Below the pieces are notes generated by a model. The model was not told the origin of the DNA, ran no database searches, and was given only the letters and a program-made list of their open reading frames with translations. DNA of 64,000 bases from positions 992,001-1,056,000 of the forward strand of contig JAWKTZ010000006.1 of the NCBI GenBank assembly GCA_041398845.1, written 5' to 3'. Shown piece by piece: positions 53,583 to 62,519 of this stretch (position 1 is its first letter; every line of letters begins with the position of its first letter). Both the position numbers and the translations under genes were made by a program. The stretch is from Fuerstiella sp041398845. GTDB lineage: Bacteria; Planctomycetota; Planctomycetia; Planctomycetales; Planctomycetaceae.

Positions 53583-54140
53583 TCAACCGTGGAAAAGTTG
53601 CCCTGGGTCGAGTGTCGCTTCAGGCCGAATCAATGGAGCAACTGAATTTCCAGCGGCGAACGTTTTCAATTCCGTGTAGCTGTCGCTGCCGGGCTTTTGA
53701 TAGACGTGAATGCATTCTTCTGCCACGTTCACGATCCAGTATTCCACGATGCCCGCTTTGGCATACAGACCTGCTTTGGTATCGCGATCTTTGGGAAGAC
53801 TACTGTCGGAAACCTCAATGATTAGCTGCACATCTTCGCTTCCAGGGTGTCGGTCGACATAGCGCCGTGGCTTAACCCAGGCGATATCCGGTTCGGGACG
53901 ACTGTCCAGTTCCGGCAGACTCAGTCCGCTTTGAACACGCACACTGGTTTGCTCCGGGGCCGCATTGCGAACCGACCATTGATTCAGAAGTTCGATGTAG
54001 TAGTCGTGGACCGGACCAGCAGGATTCATGGCCTGGATTTCTCCGTAAATCAATTCGATTTTCTGGTTCAGATCATCGAACGCGCCTTTGGCCACCATCG
54101 CGTCGTATTCCGCGACTGTTAGTTTCAACGCCAAACTCAT
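53583..54140 (-). CDS. Uma2-family PD-(D/E)XK nuclease-like protein
   Basis: A restriction-endonuclease-fold protein of the Uma2/DUF820 family. From ATG 54140 (starts at 54146 or 54173 are also possible) the 185-aa product shows TVAEYDAMVAKGAFDD, IELIYGEIQAMNPAG, the acidic core PEPDIAWVKPR, QLIIEVSDSSLPKDRDTKAGLYAKAGIVEYWIV and a C-terminal strand. The D-(E)xK residues of the nuclease core are present, so it is likely active. The biological role of Uma2 proteins is unknown, although they are common in planctomycetes and cyanobacteria. It is divergent from proS, with about 170 bp between starts. Confidence 0.85.
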   Translation of the reverse strand: MSLALKLTVAEYDAMVAKGAFDDLNQKIELIYGEIQAMNPAGPVHDYYIELLNQWSVRNAAPEQTSVRVQSGLSLPELDSRPEPDIAWVKPRRYVDRHPGSEDVQLIIEVSDSSLPKDRDTKAGLYAKAGIVEYWIVNVAEECIHVYQKPGSDSYTELKTFAAGNSVAPLIRPEATLDPGQLFHG

Positions 54141-54308
54141 GCCCATAACCTCCAACAAATCCCCGGTCGCCATCGCTTCCGTCAAAGAAGATACCAGATT
54201 CTCGCCGTGACAGCCACGTTTTTGTTCTTGCCATCCGTGGTGAACACGCCATCGGTGCGTTACGATCCCGCTTCGAATTTTCACGATCGACACCCCAAGG
54301 ATTCATCC

Positions 54309-56024
54309 GTGCGCTGGACTCAGACATTTATTCCGACCATGAAGGAAGTTCCTTCGGACGCCGAAGTTCCCAGTCACCAGTTGATGTTGCGAACCGGAAT
54401 GATTCGGCAACTCATGGCCGGAGCCTACACCTTTATGCCGCTGGGATATCGAGTTGTCCGCAAGGTATCGGAAATTGTGCGGCAGGAAATGGACCGCGCG
54501 GGCGCGATCGAACTGTTCATGCCCGCCATTCAACCCATGGAACTGTTTGAACGCACGGGGCGTCGAGAAGCCTTCGGGAACGTGTTGTTCAACTTTGAAA
54601 CCAAACGTGGCGACCGCAGACTGCATTTTGCGTTGGGGCCTACTCACGAAGAAGTCATTACTGATCTGGTATCCCGCGAAATCAAGACCTACAGGCAGTT
54701 GCCGATCACGCTGTACCAGATTCAAACGAAGTTCCGTAACGAAGAACGACCTCGGTTTGGCGTTCTGCGCACCAGCGAATTTCTGATGAAGGATGCATAC
54801 AGCTTTGCGACGTCACTGGAGCAGCTCAACGACCAGTACGACGCGATGTACAACGCGTACTGTCGCATCTTCGAACGTTGTGGGCTGGAATATATCCCCG
54901 TCGAAGCAGAAAGCGGACCGATCGGCGGCGATGCATCTCACGAATTTATGGCTCCCGCGGATAACGGCGAAGACTTTGTCGTCCGCTGCCCCGGCTGCGG
55001 ATATGCAGCCAACCAGGAACGAGCCGACACGGGCCGTACATCTTCGCCGCCCGCAGCATTACCTGATGCAGCGGAACCGGTGAAGGTCGATACACCCGAC
55101 GCTGGCAGTATCGAAGACGTCAGCCGCATGTTGAAGGTCGATGCCTCGTCATTCATCAAGACACTGATTTACATCGCGGACGAAAAACCGGTGGCCGTAC
55201 TGGTCCGTGGTGACCATGAAGTCAACGAGGGTAAAGTGCGGCGTGCCTTGGGCGCGAAGGATGTTGACCTTGCGGACGAAGCAACAATTGAACAGGTCAC
55301 GGGCGCCTCCGTCGGATTTGCGGGTCCTGTCGGCATCAAGTGTGATTACATTGCTGACCATGACATCGCCGGAATCGCATCTGCCATCACAGGAGCCAAC
55401 GCCAAAGATGCTCATTTGACTGGCGTGATTCCGGGCACGCACTTCGACCTGAAAGGAACGTTCGACCTGCGCAACGCAGCGGCTGGTGATCCCTGTCCGA
55501 AATGCGGTGCCACGCTGGAAATCGTGCATGGCATCGAAGTTGGCCATGTCTTTAAGCTCGGCACCAAGTACAGCGAATCTCTCGACGCCAACTATCTGGA
55601 CAGCGAAGAGAAAAAGCACCCGATCATCATGGGGTGTTATGGGATCGGGGTGAGTCGAGTTGTCGCGGCGATTGTGGAAACGTGTCACGACGAAGGCGGC
55701 ATTCGCTGGCCGATGAATGTGGCTCCGTACACGGTGGAACTGATTCCGCTGAACGTCAAAGACGACGACGTCATGACAGCCGTCAATAAAATCTACGACG
55801 ACTTAACCGCTGTCGGCATCGACGTGCTGATGGACGACCGCGACCAGCGCCCTGGTTTCAAGTTTAAAGACGCCGATTTGATTGGCCTGCCCATTCGAGT
55901 CGTCATTGGCGGCAAGGGTCTGAAGGAAGGCAACGCCGAAATTAAACTGCGGACCGACAAAGACGCAACCATGGTGCCGGTTGGTGACGCGGTTGGTTAT
56001 GTGCAGAAGTTGATTTCAGGCTGA
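54309..56024 (+). CDS. proS: Prolyl-tRNA synthetase (with editing insertion)
   Basis: ProS charges tRNA-Pro with proline in the cytosol. The preferred start is GTG 54309 (571 aa), since the product then begins VRWTQTFIPTMKEVPSDAEVPSHQLMLRTGM like other bacterial ProS; an upstream frame to 54207 is rejected. Class II motifs are clear: AGAIELFMPAIQP, THEEVITDLVSREI, RNEERPRFGVLR and MGCYGIGVSR. Between them, residues about 230-390 form the INS (YbaK-like) editing insertion, VKVDASSFIKTLIYIADEKPVAVLVRGDHEVNE, which hydrolyses Ala-tRNA-Pro. The C-terminal anticodon-binding domain is present. Its region is closed by a palindromic repeat. Confidence 0.97.
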   Translation: MRWTQTFIPTMKEVPSDAEVPSHQLMLRTGMIRQLMAGAYTFMPLGYRVVRKVSEIVRQEMDRAGAIELFMPAIQPMELFERTGRREAFGNVLFNFETKRGDRRLHFALGPTHEEVITDLVSREIKTYRQLPITLYQIQTKFRNEERPRFGVLRTSEFLMKDAYSFATSLEQLNDQYDAMYNAYCRIFERCGLEYIPVEAESGPIGGDASHEFMAPADNGEDFVVRCPGCGYAANQERADTGRTSSPPAALPDAAEPVKVDTPDAGSIEDVSRMLKVDASSFIKTLIYIADEKPVAVLVRGDHEVNEGKVRRALGAKDVDLADEATIEQVTGASVGFAGPVGIKCDYIADHDIAGIASAITGANAKDAHLTGVIPGTHFDLKGTFDLRNAAAGDPCPKCGATLEIVHGIEVGHVFKLGTKYSESLDANYLDSEEKKHPIIMGCYGIGVSRVVAAIVETCHDEGGIRWPMNVAPYTVELIPLNVKDDDVMTAVNKIYDDLTAVGIDVLMDDRDQRPGFKFKDADLIGLPIRVVIGGKGLKEGNAEIKLRTDKDATMVPVGDAVGYVQKLISG

Positions 56025-56036
56025 ATCGCAGGAGGT

Positions 56037-56117
56037 CCCACGGATGGTATACATTACTGCGGAAATTCGCCTTGCGCGCAGCTGCGATTATCCGTGGTAA
56101 CGTATACCATCCGTGGG
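56037..56117. repeat. Inverted repeat with CCCACGGATGGTATAC arms
   Basis: Arms 56037-56052 and 56102-56117 are perfect 16-bp reverse complements; the 49-bp interior has partial pairing (TTACTGCGGA... with TCCGTGGTAA). It is placed after proS and just before the PhoD-like start, and is the same family as at 48.5 kb. Confidence 0.9.
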
Positions 56118-56156
56118 ATAATCTTTCACAAGATCTCGAATCGGGAACTCAACATC

Positions 56157-57572
56157 ATGAAGCACCTTCTAGTCGTCGCGGTTGCTTTCCTGTCGAACGC
56201 CGCCAGCGCACAGATCTATACGGCTCAGGGTTCCATGGCGGGTGAAGTCACGGCTCACAGTGTGCTGCTGCAGACTCGACTGACCACCATCCCCGGGCCG
56301 ACTCTGGATGACAGCGGCGATATTCCCGGAGCGACCGGCGTCGTCTGTTTCGAATACAGCCTGCGGGCGGATTTTCAGGAAGTGACGCGGACGGAATGGA
56401 TGCCCGCGATCGCAGAGCGAGATTTCATTGTGCGAGCCGAAGTGACCGACCTGCAGGCCGAGCAGCGTTATCACTATCGTCCGGTGTTTGGCACCAGCGA
56501 ACAGAATGCCAGACCTGGCACGGCGGCTCAGTTCCAGACATTGCCTGGTGGCAACTCCCCCAAACCTGTGTCATTCATTGTGGGCAGTTGTCAGAACTAC
56601 GCTTTCTTCATGTACGGTAAGAAGGGCGAAGGCGGCTCGGCTTCGGAAAACGACCGGCAACTTGGCTATCCCTCGTACGCCGCCATGAAAGCGCTCAACC
56701 CGGACTTCTTCGTTGGCACGGGAGACATCGTGTATTATGACCACCCGAAGAAAACGGCCGCACAGACATTGCCGGAACTTCGCAAAAAATGGCACGAACA
56801 GGCTCGGTTTCCCCGCCTGATCGACTTCTTCGCCACGACAGCCACCTATTGGTCCAAAGACGATCATGACTTCCGTTACAACGATTCGGATTTGCTGAAA
56901 GACAAACAGCCGCTCCCGGAAACCGGCATTGAAATGTTTCGCGAACAGATGCCCATTCATCCGGCTGGCGACAACACATCGCCCACGTATCGAACTCATC
57001 GCATCAACAGACACCTGCAGATCTGGCTGACCGAAGGACGTGACTTCCGTTCGCCCAACAAAATGCCGGACGGTCCGGACAAGTCTCTGTGGGGAAAAGA
57101 ACAACGTCAGTGGCTGGAACAGACTCTGAAGGACAGTGATGCCACCTGGAAGATTCTGATCAGCCCGACTCCGCTGGTCGGCCCGGATGATGCTTATAAA
57201 ACTGACAACCATGTCAACCTCGGTGGATTTCGTCATGAAGCGGATGCGTTCTTTGAATGGCTGACCAGTAATAACATCAGCGGCTTTATGACGATTTGCG
57301 GTGATCGCCATTGGCAGTATCACAGCATTCACCCCAGCGGCGTTGAAGAGTTCGGCTGCGGAGCCTTGAATGATGAGAACGCTCGCAACGGCGTCGCTCC
57401 AGGTTCAAAAAAAGGCACCGATCCTGATGCCTTGATTCGCCAGCCGTACACTTATGCCGAACCGACTGGAGGTTTCCTGCACCTTCGTGTGGTTCGCGAC
57501 AAATCGACGCCGGCGCTGGTGATCGAACATCGTGACGATACCGGAGCCATCTTGAATACAGTCACAAAGTGA
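56157..57572 (+). CDS. PhoD-like secreted phosphatase/phosphodiesterase
   Basis: From ATG 56157 the 471-aa protein has a signal peptide (LLVVAVAFLSNAASA) and an N-terminal fibronectin-like domain (VTAHSVLLQTRLT, EVTDLQAEQRYHYRPVF), typical of PhoD. The metallophosphatase core follows: SFIVGSCQNY, FFVGTGDIVYYD, YWSKDDHDFRYNDSD and TICGDRHWQYHSIH, giving the metal-binding Asp, Asn and His residues. PhoD enzymes hydrolyse phosphomono- or diesters including teichoic acids and phospholipids outside the cell; the actual substrate here is uncertain. Start choice excludes an upstream frame that would cross the palindrome. It stands alone, convergent with the following minus-strand gene. Confidence 0.9.
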   Translation: MKHLLVVAVAFLSNAASAQIYTAQGSMAGEVTAHSVLLQTRLTTIPGPTLDDSGDIPGATGVVCFEYSLRADFQEVTRTEWMPAIAERDFIVRAEVTDLQAEQRYHYRPVFGTSEQNARPGTAAQFQTLPGGNSPKPVSFIVGSCQNYAFFMYGKKGEGGSASENDRQLGYPSYAAMKALNPDFFVGTGDIVYYDHPKKTAAQTLPELRKKWHEQARFPRLIDFFATTATYWSKDDHDFRYNDSDLLKDKQPLPETGIEMFREQMPIHPAGDNTSPTYRTHRINRHLQIWLTEGRDFRSPNKMPDGPDKSLWGKEQRQWLEQTLKDSDATWKILISPTPLVGPDDAYKTDNHVNLGGFRHEADAFFEWLTSNNISGFMTICGDRHWQYHSIHPSGVEEFGCGALNDENARNGVAPGSKKGTDPDALIRQPYTYAEPTGGFLHLRVVRDKSTPALVIEHRDDTGAILNTVTK

Positions 57573-57588
57573 TTGCATCAGTGACCCA

Positions 57589-59622
57589 TTACGGCGCGTC
57601 ATCGCCGGTGCCAGCCTTCGCGGTGTTTTCTTCGGACAGCAGCGGCTTGTAGCGATAGTAGACCTGCAGCGTCAGTGTGGCCAGAGCCGTCGTGAGCAGG
57701 CGACCGCCTTGTTTGGCATGGATGGCACCGGTGCGAGGCTTCCAGCTTCCTTTGGCCGGACCGTCTGTTTCCTGACAGCCGACAAGATCGTCGCGCAGCC
57801 GCACGTTCCACCGCTCCCATTCTTTGCCGCCCCAGTTTTTCATCACCTGAGTTGCGAAATAAAGCGTGTACAGGTTGTCGTACGGTCCGGCTTTGTCCAG
57901 CAGCGCGACGCCGGCTCGCAAGTCGCCGTCGTCGCGGCCCCAGCCCAGATACATGCGACACAGAAGCGCCATCGCGGTGACCGAACCAGCATAGGTCTTC
58001 TTTTGAACCTCGTATCCGTAACGGCCTTCTTCGTCGACCTGCACACTGTCCAGGTAATGCGTAACTCCGGCGAACGTCGATTCCGGAACCTTGAAGCCAG
58101 CCTTCTTTCCCGCCATCAGGGCCATCACCTGAATGGCCGTCACCGACGTGGAACCCGGTTCCTGAGGATTATACCGCCAGCCGCCGCCTCGCGGATCCTG
58201 AGAATTCACGATGAAGCGGATGGCCCCTTCCGCAGCGGCTTTCAGTCGTCGATCCTTTGTCATGCCATAGGCCTCGCACAGCGCCAGCGTGGCCGCTCCG
58301 TGAACGTAGTACGCTTCGTTTGGAGCTTTGTCGTCGCTTTGCTTGTTGATCATGCCGCGAAAGTCGAGACCGGCCGGGGTTCGGACTCCGGTCTTGATCA
58401 GGTAGCTCAGCGCCGCTCCGATTTGCTTCTGATAATCGCCTTCCTGATGAGTCTGTCCGGCGGCCAGAAAGGGAAGCATGGCGTAGGCGGTGCCACCGAT
58501 GGGGTTGTTGATTGTCCCTGCGTTTTTCGAGGCCCCGACGTTGATGAAGTCCCAGTAGCCTTGAGGGTGTTGAACGGAGATCAGCCATTCCAGACCGTGC
58601 TGCACGGCTGATTCGCTGGCCTGCGAACCGCCATACTTTGCCAGCAGTGCTTCACGACCGGCGGCGCTGCGATTGTCAACAACGTCCGCTGAGGCGTTTG
58701 CGTCTGTGGCGGCGGGAACAGGACTGTCTGCCGTTTCCGGCGGCAATGCATCCGCCATTTCGGTTTCGACGGGCGGTTCCGGTTCAGGCTCAGGAACGTC
58801 TTCCGGTTTGGGTTCTTCCTTTGGCGGTTCTGGTTCAGACTCCGGTTCTTCAACCGGTTGTTCCGTGTCCTGTTCCGTCTGTTCGCCTGGTACTTCTTCC
58901 GGTGGCTCAATCGGCATCGGTTCTTCGACTTCTGTGACTTCGTCGGCGAAGGCAGCCATCAACGGAGGCAATGGTGTGTCATCTTCCAACTGCCACGAAA
59001 TCAGATTCATGACGACAAGCGTCAATGCCAGAAGACACAGGCTGGTGGCGATGGAACTGCGCCCCTTGACCAGTTCCTCAGTTGCGGTTCGCAGCCTGGG
59101 CTGCAGGTCTGATTTTCTGGCTTTGACTTTCACGCGTTTCGCAGCCAGCCGAACAGCTCGCGCGCGTTCGACAATGGCTCGCGTGCTGACGGATCGTCGA
59201 GAGCGCGGAGAGGTTTGGCTGACGGTCTCTCCGGAAAACGGAGGCATCCCGGGACCAGCCACAGGAATCGAGTCGGAAGCGACTTCCGGTGGCTCCAGTG
59301 CAGCCAGCGGCGATGTCGTGAAATTTGACCGGTCCGACGATGGCCTCAGAACAGTCGCAGTCGGCGGCGAAGGTGAACTCGCCTGATGCATCTGGCCTTC
59401 CAGTTGCTTCAGACTGCTTTGCAATTCTGCGATGCCGGTTGAGCCCGCCCGTTCGGCCAGTTGAGAAAACTTCTGTGACAGTTCCATGTACTGTTGCGAC
59501 AGGGCTGCGTGATGCACGGATGCCTCTGCCGCACTCTCTGCTTTGGATCGCAGATGCCGCACGAATTCTTCGCGCGACTGCGGACGATGTTGAGCCTGAC
59601 TGGTTTCGGTGTCGGACATCAC
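57589..59622 (-). CDS. Membrane-anchored prenyltransferase/squalene-cyclase-fold protein
   Basis: A 677-aa protein with a coiled-coil and disordered cytosolic N-terminus (about 1-200: AESAAEASVHHAALSQQYME, basic RARAVRLAAKRVKVKARKS), one membrane helix (SLCLLALTLVVMNLISW, near 210), a long Pro/Glu linker (EEPMPIEPPEEVPGEQT, about 230-310) and a C-terminal alpha-alpha barrel of the prenyltransferase/squalene-hopene-cyclase type: GLEWLISVQHPQGYWDF, AIRFIVNSQDPRGGGWRYNP, LLCRMYLGWGRDDGD. QW-like GGWRYNP repeats are present, but the DXDD motif of active cyclases is not, so enzymatic activity is doubtful. The barrel faces the periplasm. Role unknown; similar proteins recur in planctomycetes. Confidence 0.85.
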   Translation of the reverse strand: MMSDTETSQAQHRPQSREEFVRHLRSKAESAAEASVHHAALSQQYMELSQKFSQLAERAGSTGIAELQSSLKQLEGQMHQASSPSPPTATVLRPSSDRSNFTTSPLAALEPPEVASDSIPVAGPGMPPFSGETVSQTSPRSRRSVSTRAIVERARAVRLAAKRVKVKARKSDLQPRLRTATEELVKGRSSIATSLCLLALTLVVMNLISWQLEDDTPLPPLMAAFADEVTEVEEPMPIEPPEEVPGEQTEQDTEQPVEEPESEPEPPKEEPKPEDVPEPEPEPPVETEMADALPPETADSPVPAATDANASADVVDNRSAAGREALLAKYGGSQASESAVQHGLEWLISVQHPQGYWDFINVGASKNAGTINNPIGGTAYAMLPFLAAGQTHQEGDYQKQIGAALSYLIKTGVRTPAGLDFRGMINKQSDDKAPNEAYYVHGAATLALCEAYGMTKDRRLKAAAEGAIRFIVNSQDPRGGGWRYNPQEPGSTSVTAIQVMALMAGKKAGFKVPESTFAGVTHYLDSVQVDEEGRYGYEVQKKTYAGSVTAMALLCRMYLGWGRDDGDLRAGVALLDKAGPYDNLYTLYFATQVMKNWGGKEWERWNVRLRDDLVGCQETDGPAKGSWKPRTGAIHAKQGGRLLTTALATLTLQVYYRYKPLLSEENTAKAGTGDDAP

Positions 59623-59864
59623 AACGACTCACTGGGCGGCACCGCCCGCAACAAGTTCATGCGAACGCTTGGAACAGTTCATTTCACCCGCCGAACATGC
59701 GTCTTCACGTTCGAGCAGGGCAGGGGAGCTGGCAACGGGCCCGATCATTCCAGCAACTCAGCACGCCTCCTGCGGTGCCATCGACCTCCTGAGTGTACGG
59801 TTCTGGATCGCCCTGGCAATCGTCTGCCGCCAACTTCACGGAAAACGCATCGTTTAGGGTGGGG

Positions 59865-60713
59865 TCAGGGGCTTTTCGAAGAATGTCCGTCCAGATCGAC
59901 CCCCATGTCCTTCATGAAGAACTTCATATCGTCCCAGACCTGTTTCTTGGCCGCTGGTTGTCGCAACAAATAGGAAGGATGGTAGGTACACAGCACTTTG
60001 GCCGACCCGTAACTCAGAAACTGACCTCGTAGTTTTCCAACCGTTCGATCTTCCCCCAGCAGATTCTGAGCGGCCACGGTTCCCCAGCAGACAATGTATT
60101 CCGGGTTGACAATGCGAATCTGTCCATCCAGAAACTCGCGACAGTTGGCCGCTTCCTGAGGCAGCGGGTTACGATTCCCGGGTGGTCGACATCTGAGAAT
60201 ATTGCAGATGTAAATGTCTTCTCGCTTCAGTCCGCAGGCGGACACAATCTTATTCAGAAGCTGTCCGGCCGCCCCGACAAACGGTTCGCCCGCACGGTCC
60301 TCGTCTGCCCCGGGTGCTTCTCCGATAAACATGATGCGCGCGTCGGGGTGACCCACACCAAACACCGTTTGAGTTCGCGTGTCTGCCAGTTCCTGACAGC
60401 GGCGACACGCTGCCACAAGTGTCCGCAGGCGACTCAGTGCATCTGCTTTGTCATCAACACCAGCCAGCGATTCCTTGCACAGTGCCACGGTTTCAGGCAA
60501 CGCTGGAGGCGGCTGAACGGAATCGCGTGCCAGGTCCGACGGTGCTTTCAAAGGAGACGACGACTGTGCTGCCGAAACCGCTGACTGTAACGCGGGCCGC
60601 TTGATCGCAATCATTGGGCGAGCAACCGGTTTGGGCAGCTCGACAAACGGCAGATGGGTGACTCCGGCCGACGACAGCGACTGCAGAAACTGCCGTAGAG
60701 TTCTGTTGGACAT
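59865..60713 (-). CDS. Fe-S uracil-DNA glycosylase (family 4/5-like)
   Basis: Uracil-DNA glycosylase removes deaminated cytosine from DNA. The 282-aa protein has a variable, Ala/Pro-rich first 85 residues, then the 4Fe-4S glycosylase domain: ACRRCQELADTRTQTVFG with two iron-binding cysteines, IMFIGEAPGADEDRAGEPFVGAAGQLLNKI (active site motif GEAPG), ICNILRCRPPGNRNPLP with further cysteines and the C-terminal HPSYLLRQPAAKKQ. These are family 4 (thermophile-type) hallmarks, and related groups cannot be ruled out. The ATG at 60713 is favoured. The neighbouring porin is divergent; no repair operon is formed. Confidence 0.93.
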   Translation of the reverse strand: MSNRTLRQFLQSLSSAGVTHLPFVELPKPVARPMIAIKRPALQSAVSAAQSSSPLKAPSDLARDSVQPPPALPETVALCKESLAGVDDKADALSRLRTLVAACRRCQELADTRTQTVFGVGHPDARIMFIGEAPGADEDRAGEPFVGAAGQLLNKIVSACGLKREDIYICNILRCRPPGNRNPLPQEAANCREFLDGQIRIVNPEYIVCWGTVAAQNLLGEDRTVGKLRGQFLSYGSAKVLCTYHPSYLLRQPAAKKQVWDDMKFFMKDMGVDLDGHSSKSP

Positions 60714-61033
60714 AGTTCTAACTCTTAGTCAAGACAGGCAGAATGTCAGCGTTGCTCGGATTCTGGCACTCGAATGGCGCGAAAGACTGCCGAGAAATCT
60801 GTTTTTTCAAAACGTTCACGGACTCTCTCTCCCAAAGCCGTTCCCGGAACCGATTTCTGAACTTATCAAAGGAAAGGATTTCGCATTGTGCGTCATCCGA
60901 TGATCGCCGCGGCTCGCCCCCTACGCAGTGACTTAAAGGGCTCTCGGCACAACAATACCGGACAGTCAGAGCAACGTTTCTACGGGAGAGGAGCAATGCT
61001 TTGAAGTCATGGATGGACGAGAGGAATCATACA
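60714..61033. other. Divergent upstream region of UDG and porin genes
   Basis: About 320 bp with no gene. Near its right end GGGAGAGGAG precedes a three-codon frame ATG-CTT-TGA and a TTG at 61001; the TTG could also start the porin. AT-rich segments around 60.8-60.9 kb may contain promoters, but no strong -35/-10 pair was found. Confidence 0.35.
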
Positions 61034-62296
61034 ATGGTCAAACGATCATGGAAGGCTCTGCTTGCCGGAGCCGCCCTGTGCAGCGGATTTGTCGTCGGCA
61101 ATCCCGCTGACGCCGGGGACACTCACTACGCAGCACATTCCGAAGCGAAATGTCAGAAGCTGTTTGCGTCCGGCGACTCGGATCTCACGGTGCAACTGGC
61201 CTCCCTGAGCTGCCTTGAACAATCCTGCTGTGCTCCGGACGGATGCAGCGACGACGCGACCGGCTGCGGCGAAGGCTGTGGCGAAGGCTGCGATCCTGGT
61301 GAAGAGGAAGATGAAGGCGGACTCAAATTTGGTGGCTGGATTCAGATGGGCTACCACAGCGGAGTCGTTCCGCGAGGTGTCGTCCGAAACGACCTCGGTT
61401 CCTTCAACAATCACCCGCATCGTCTGAACCTGCACCAGGGTTGGCTGTATGCGGAAAAGGTCGCAGACGGCAGTGAAGGTCTGGACTGGGGTTTTCGAGT
61501 CGACGGTATGTACGGCGTTGACGCCAGCGATACTCAGGCCTTCGGCAACAATCCCGGTCGCTGGGATTTTCAGAACGGTTTTGACCGTGGTGCTGCACCT
61601 GGCGGTTACGGGTTCGCCATTCCTCAGGCGTATGTTGAACTGGCCAAGAGTGACTGGAGCGTCAAAGTCGGCCACTTCTACACGCTGATTGGCTACGAAG
61701 TGGTCACCGCTCCGGACAACTTTTTCTACAGCCACGCGTTGACAATGTTCAACAGCGAGCCGTTTACTCATACCGGTGCGATTGCAACGTATAGCGCCAG
61801 CGACGATGTCACTCTGTACGGCGGCTGGACGGCTGGCTGGGATACCGGCTTCGACCAGCTTCTCGGCGGAAGCAACTTCCTGGGTGGTTTCAGTGCTGCC
61901 GTCACAGATGACGTCAAGTTCACTTACATGACGACAGCCGGCAACTTCGGTTGGCGCGGTGCCGGAGCAACCGGATATTCACACAGCCTGTTGCTGGACA
62001 CTTCGCTCACAGACGACCTGAACCTGATTCTGCAGAGTGACCTGGTACGTGTTGGAACCAACGACGATATCGGCATCAATTCGTACCTGATCAAAACGGT
62101 CAACGACAAGATCGGTGTCGGGACTCGAGCTGAATGGTGGAAGCGTGACGGCATTTCTCAGTACGCAGTCACCTATGGCGTGAACATCAAGCCCATGGAC
62201 AACCTGATCATTCGACCGGAAATGCGTCACGACTGGAAAGATCCAACTGTCGGAGCCGAGGACACGTTTGGCGTCGACGCGATCATTACCTTCTGA
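61034..62296 (+). CDS. BBP2/OmpL-like beta-barrel porin with Cys-rich N-terminus
   Basis: From ATG 61034 (GAGAGGA 8 nt upstream; a TTG at 61001 is also usable) the 420-aa product has a signal peptide (SWKALLAGAALCSGFVVG) and a Cys-rich, acidic N-region (EQSCCAPDGCSDDATGCGEGCGEGCD, about 60-95) followed by an outer-membrane beta-barrel: LKFGGWIQMGYHSG, FRVDGMYGVDASDTQAFG, AYVELAKSDWSVKVGHFYTLIGYE, TLYGGWTAGWD and a C-terminal Phe (FGVDAIITF) as in porins. It is an OmpL/bbp2-type planctomycete porin, and its size fits a 16-18 strand barrel. A strong intrinsic terminator follows. Confidence 0.9.
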   Translation: MVKRSWKALLAGAALCSGFVVGNPADAGDTHYAAHSEAKCQKLFASGDSDLTVQLASLSCLEQSCCAPDGCSDDATGCGEGCGEGCDPGEEEDEGGLKFGGWIQMGYHSGVVPRGVVRNDLGSFNNHPHRLNLHQGWLYAEKVADGSEGLDWGFRVDGMYGVDASDTQAFGNNPGRWDFQNGFDRGAAPGGYGFAIPQAYVELAKSDWSVKVGHFYTLIGYEVVTAPDNFFYSHALTMFNSEPFTHTGAIATYSASDDVTLYGGWTAGWDTGFDQLLGGSNFLGGFSAAVTDDVKFTYMTTAGNFGWRGAGATGYSHSLLLDTSLTDDLNLILQSDLVRVGTNDDIGINSYLIKTVNDKIGVGTRAEWWKRDGISQYAVTYGVNIKPMDNLIIRPEMRHDWKDPTVGAEDTFGVDAIITF

Positions 62297-62370
62297 TCAT
62301 TGCCCGCGTTTGTCGAACTGGTTCTGCTGACCTCGTCAAACAGGTCAGGCGATTCACCAGAGCCTTTGCC

Positions 62371-62408
62371 AAAGCCGTCGTTGAACTGATTGTTCAACGA
62401 CGGCTTTT
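62371..62408 (+). terminator. Intrinsic terminator of the porin gene
   Basis: AAAGCCGTCGTTGAAC pairs perfectly with GTTCAACGACGGCTTT across a 5-base loop, followed by T-rich CTTTTTG. It lies 75 bp after the stop codon. Confidence 0.9.
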
Positions 62409-62519
62409 TGAGTTTTCGGCGGATGAACAACTCCGCTCCCTCGAAACGGCCATTTCGGCTATGCTGCCGCCGAATGTGTGAACAACGGCAATTTGCGGCA
62501 GAAGCGAAGCCTGGCGGTC

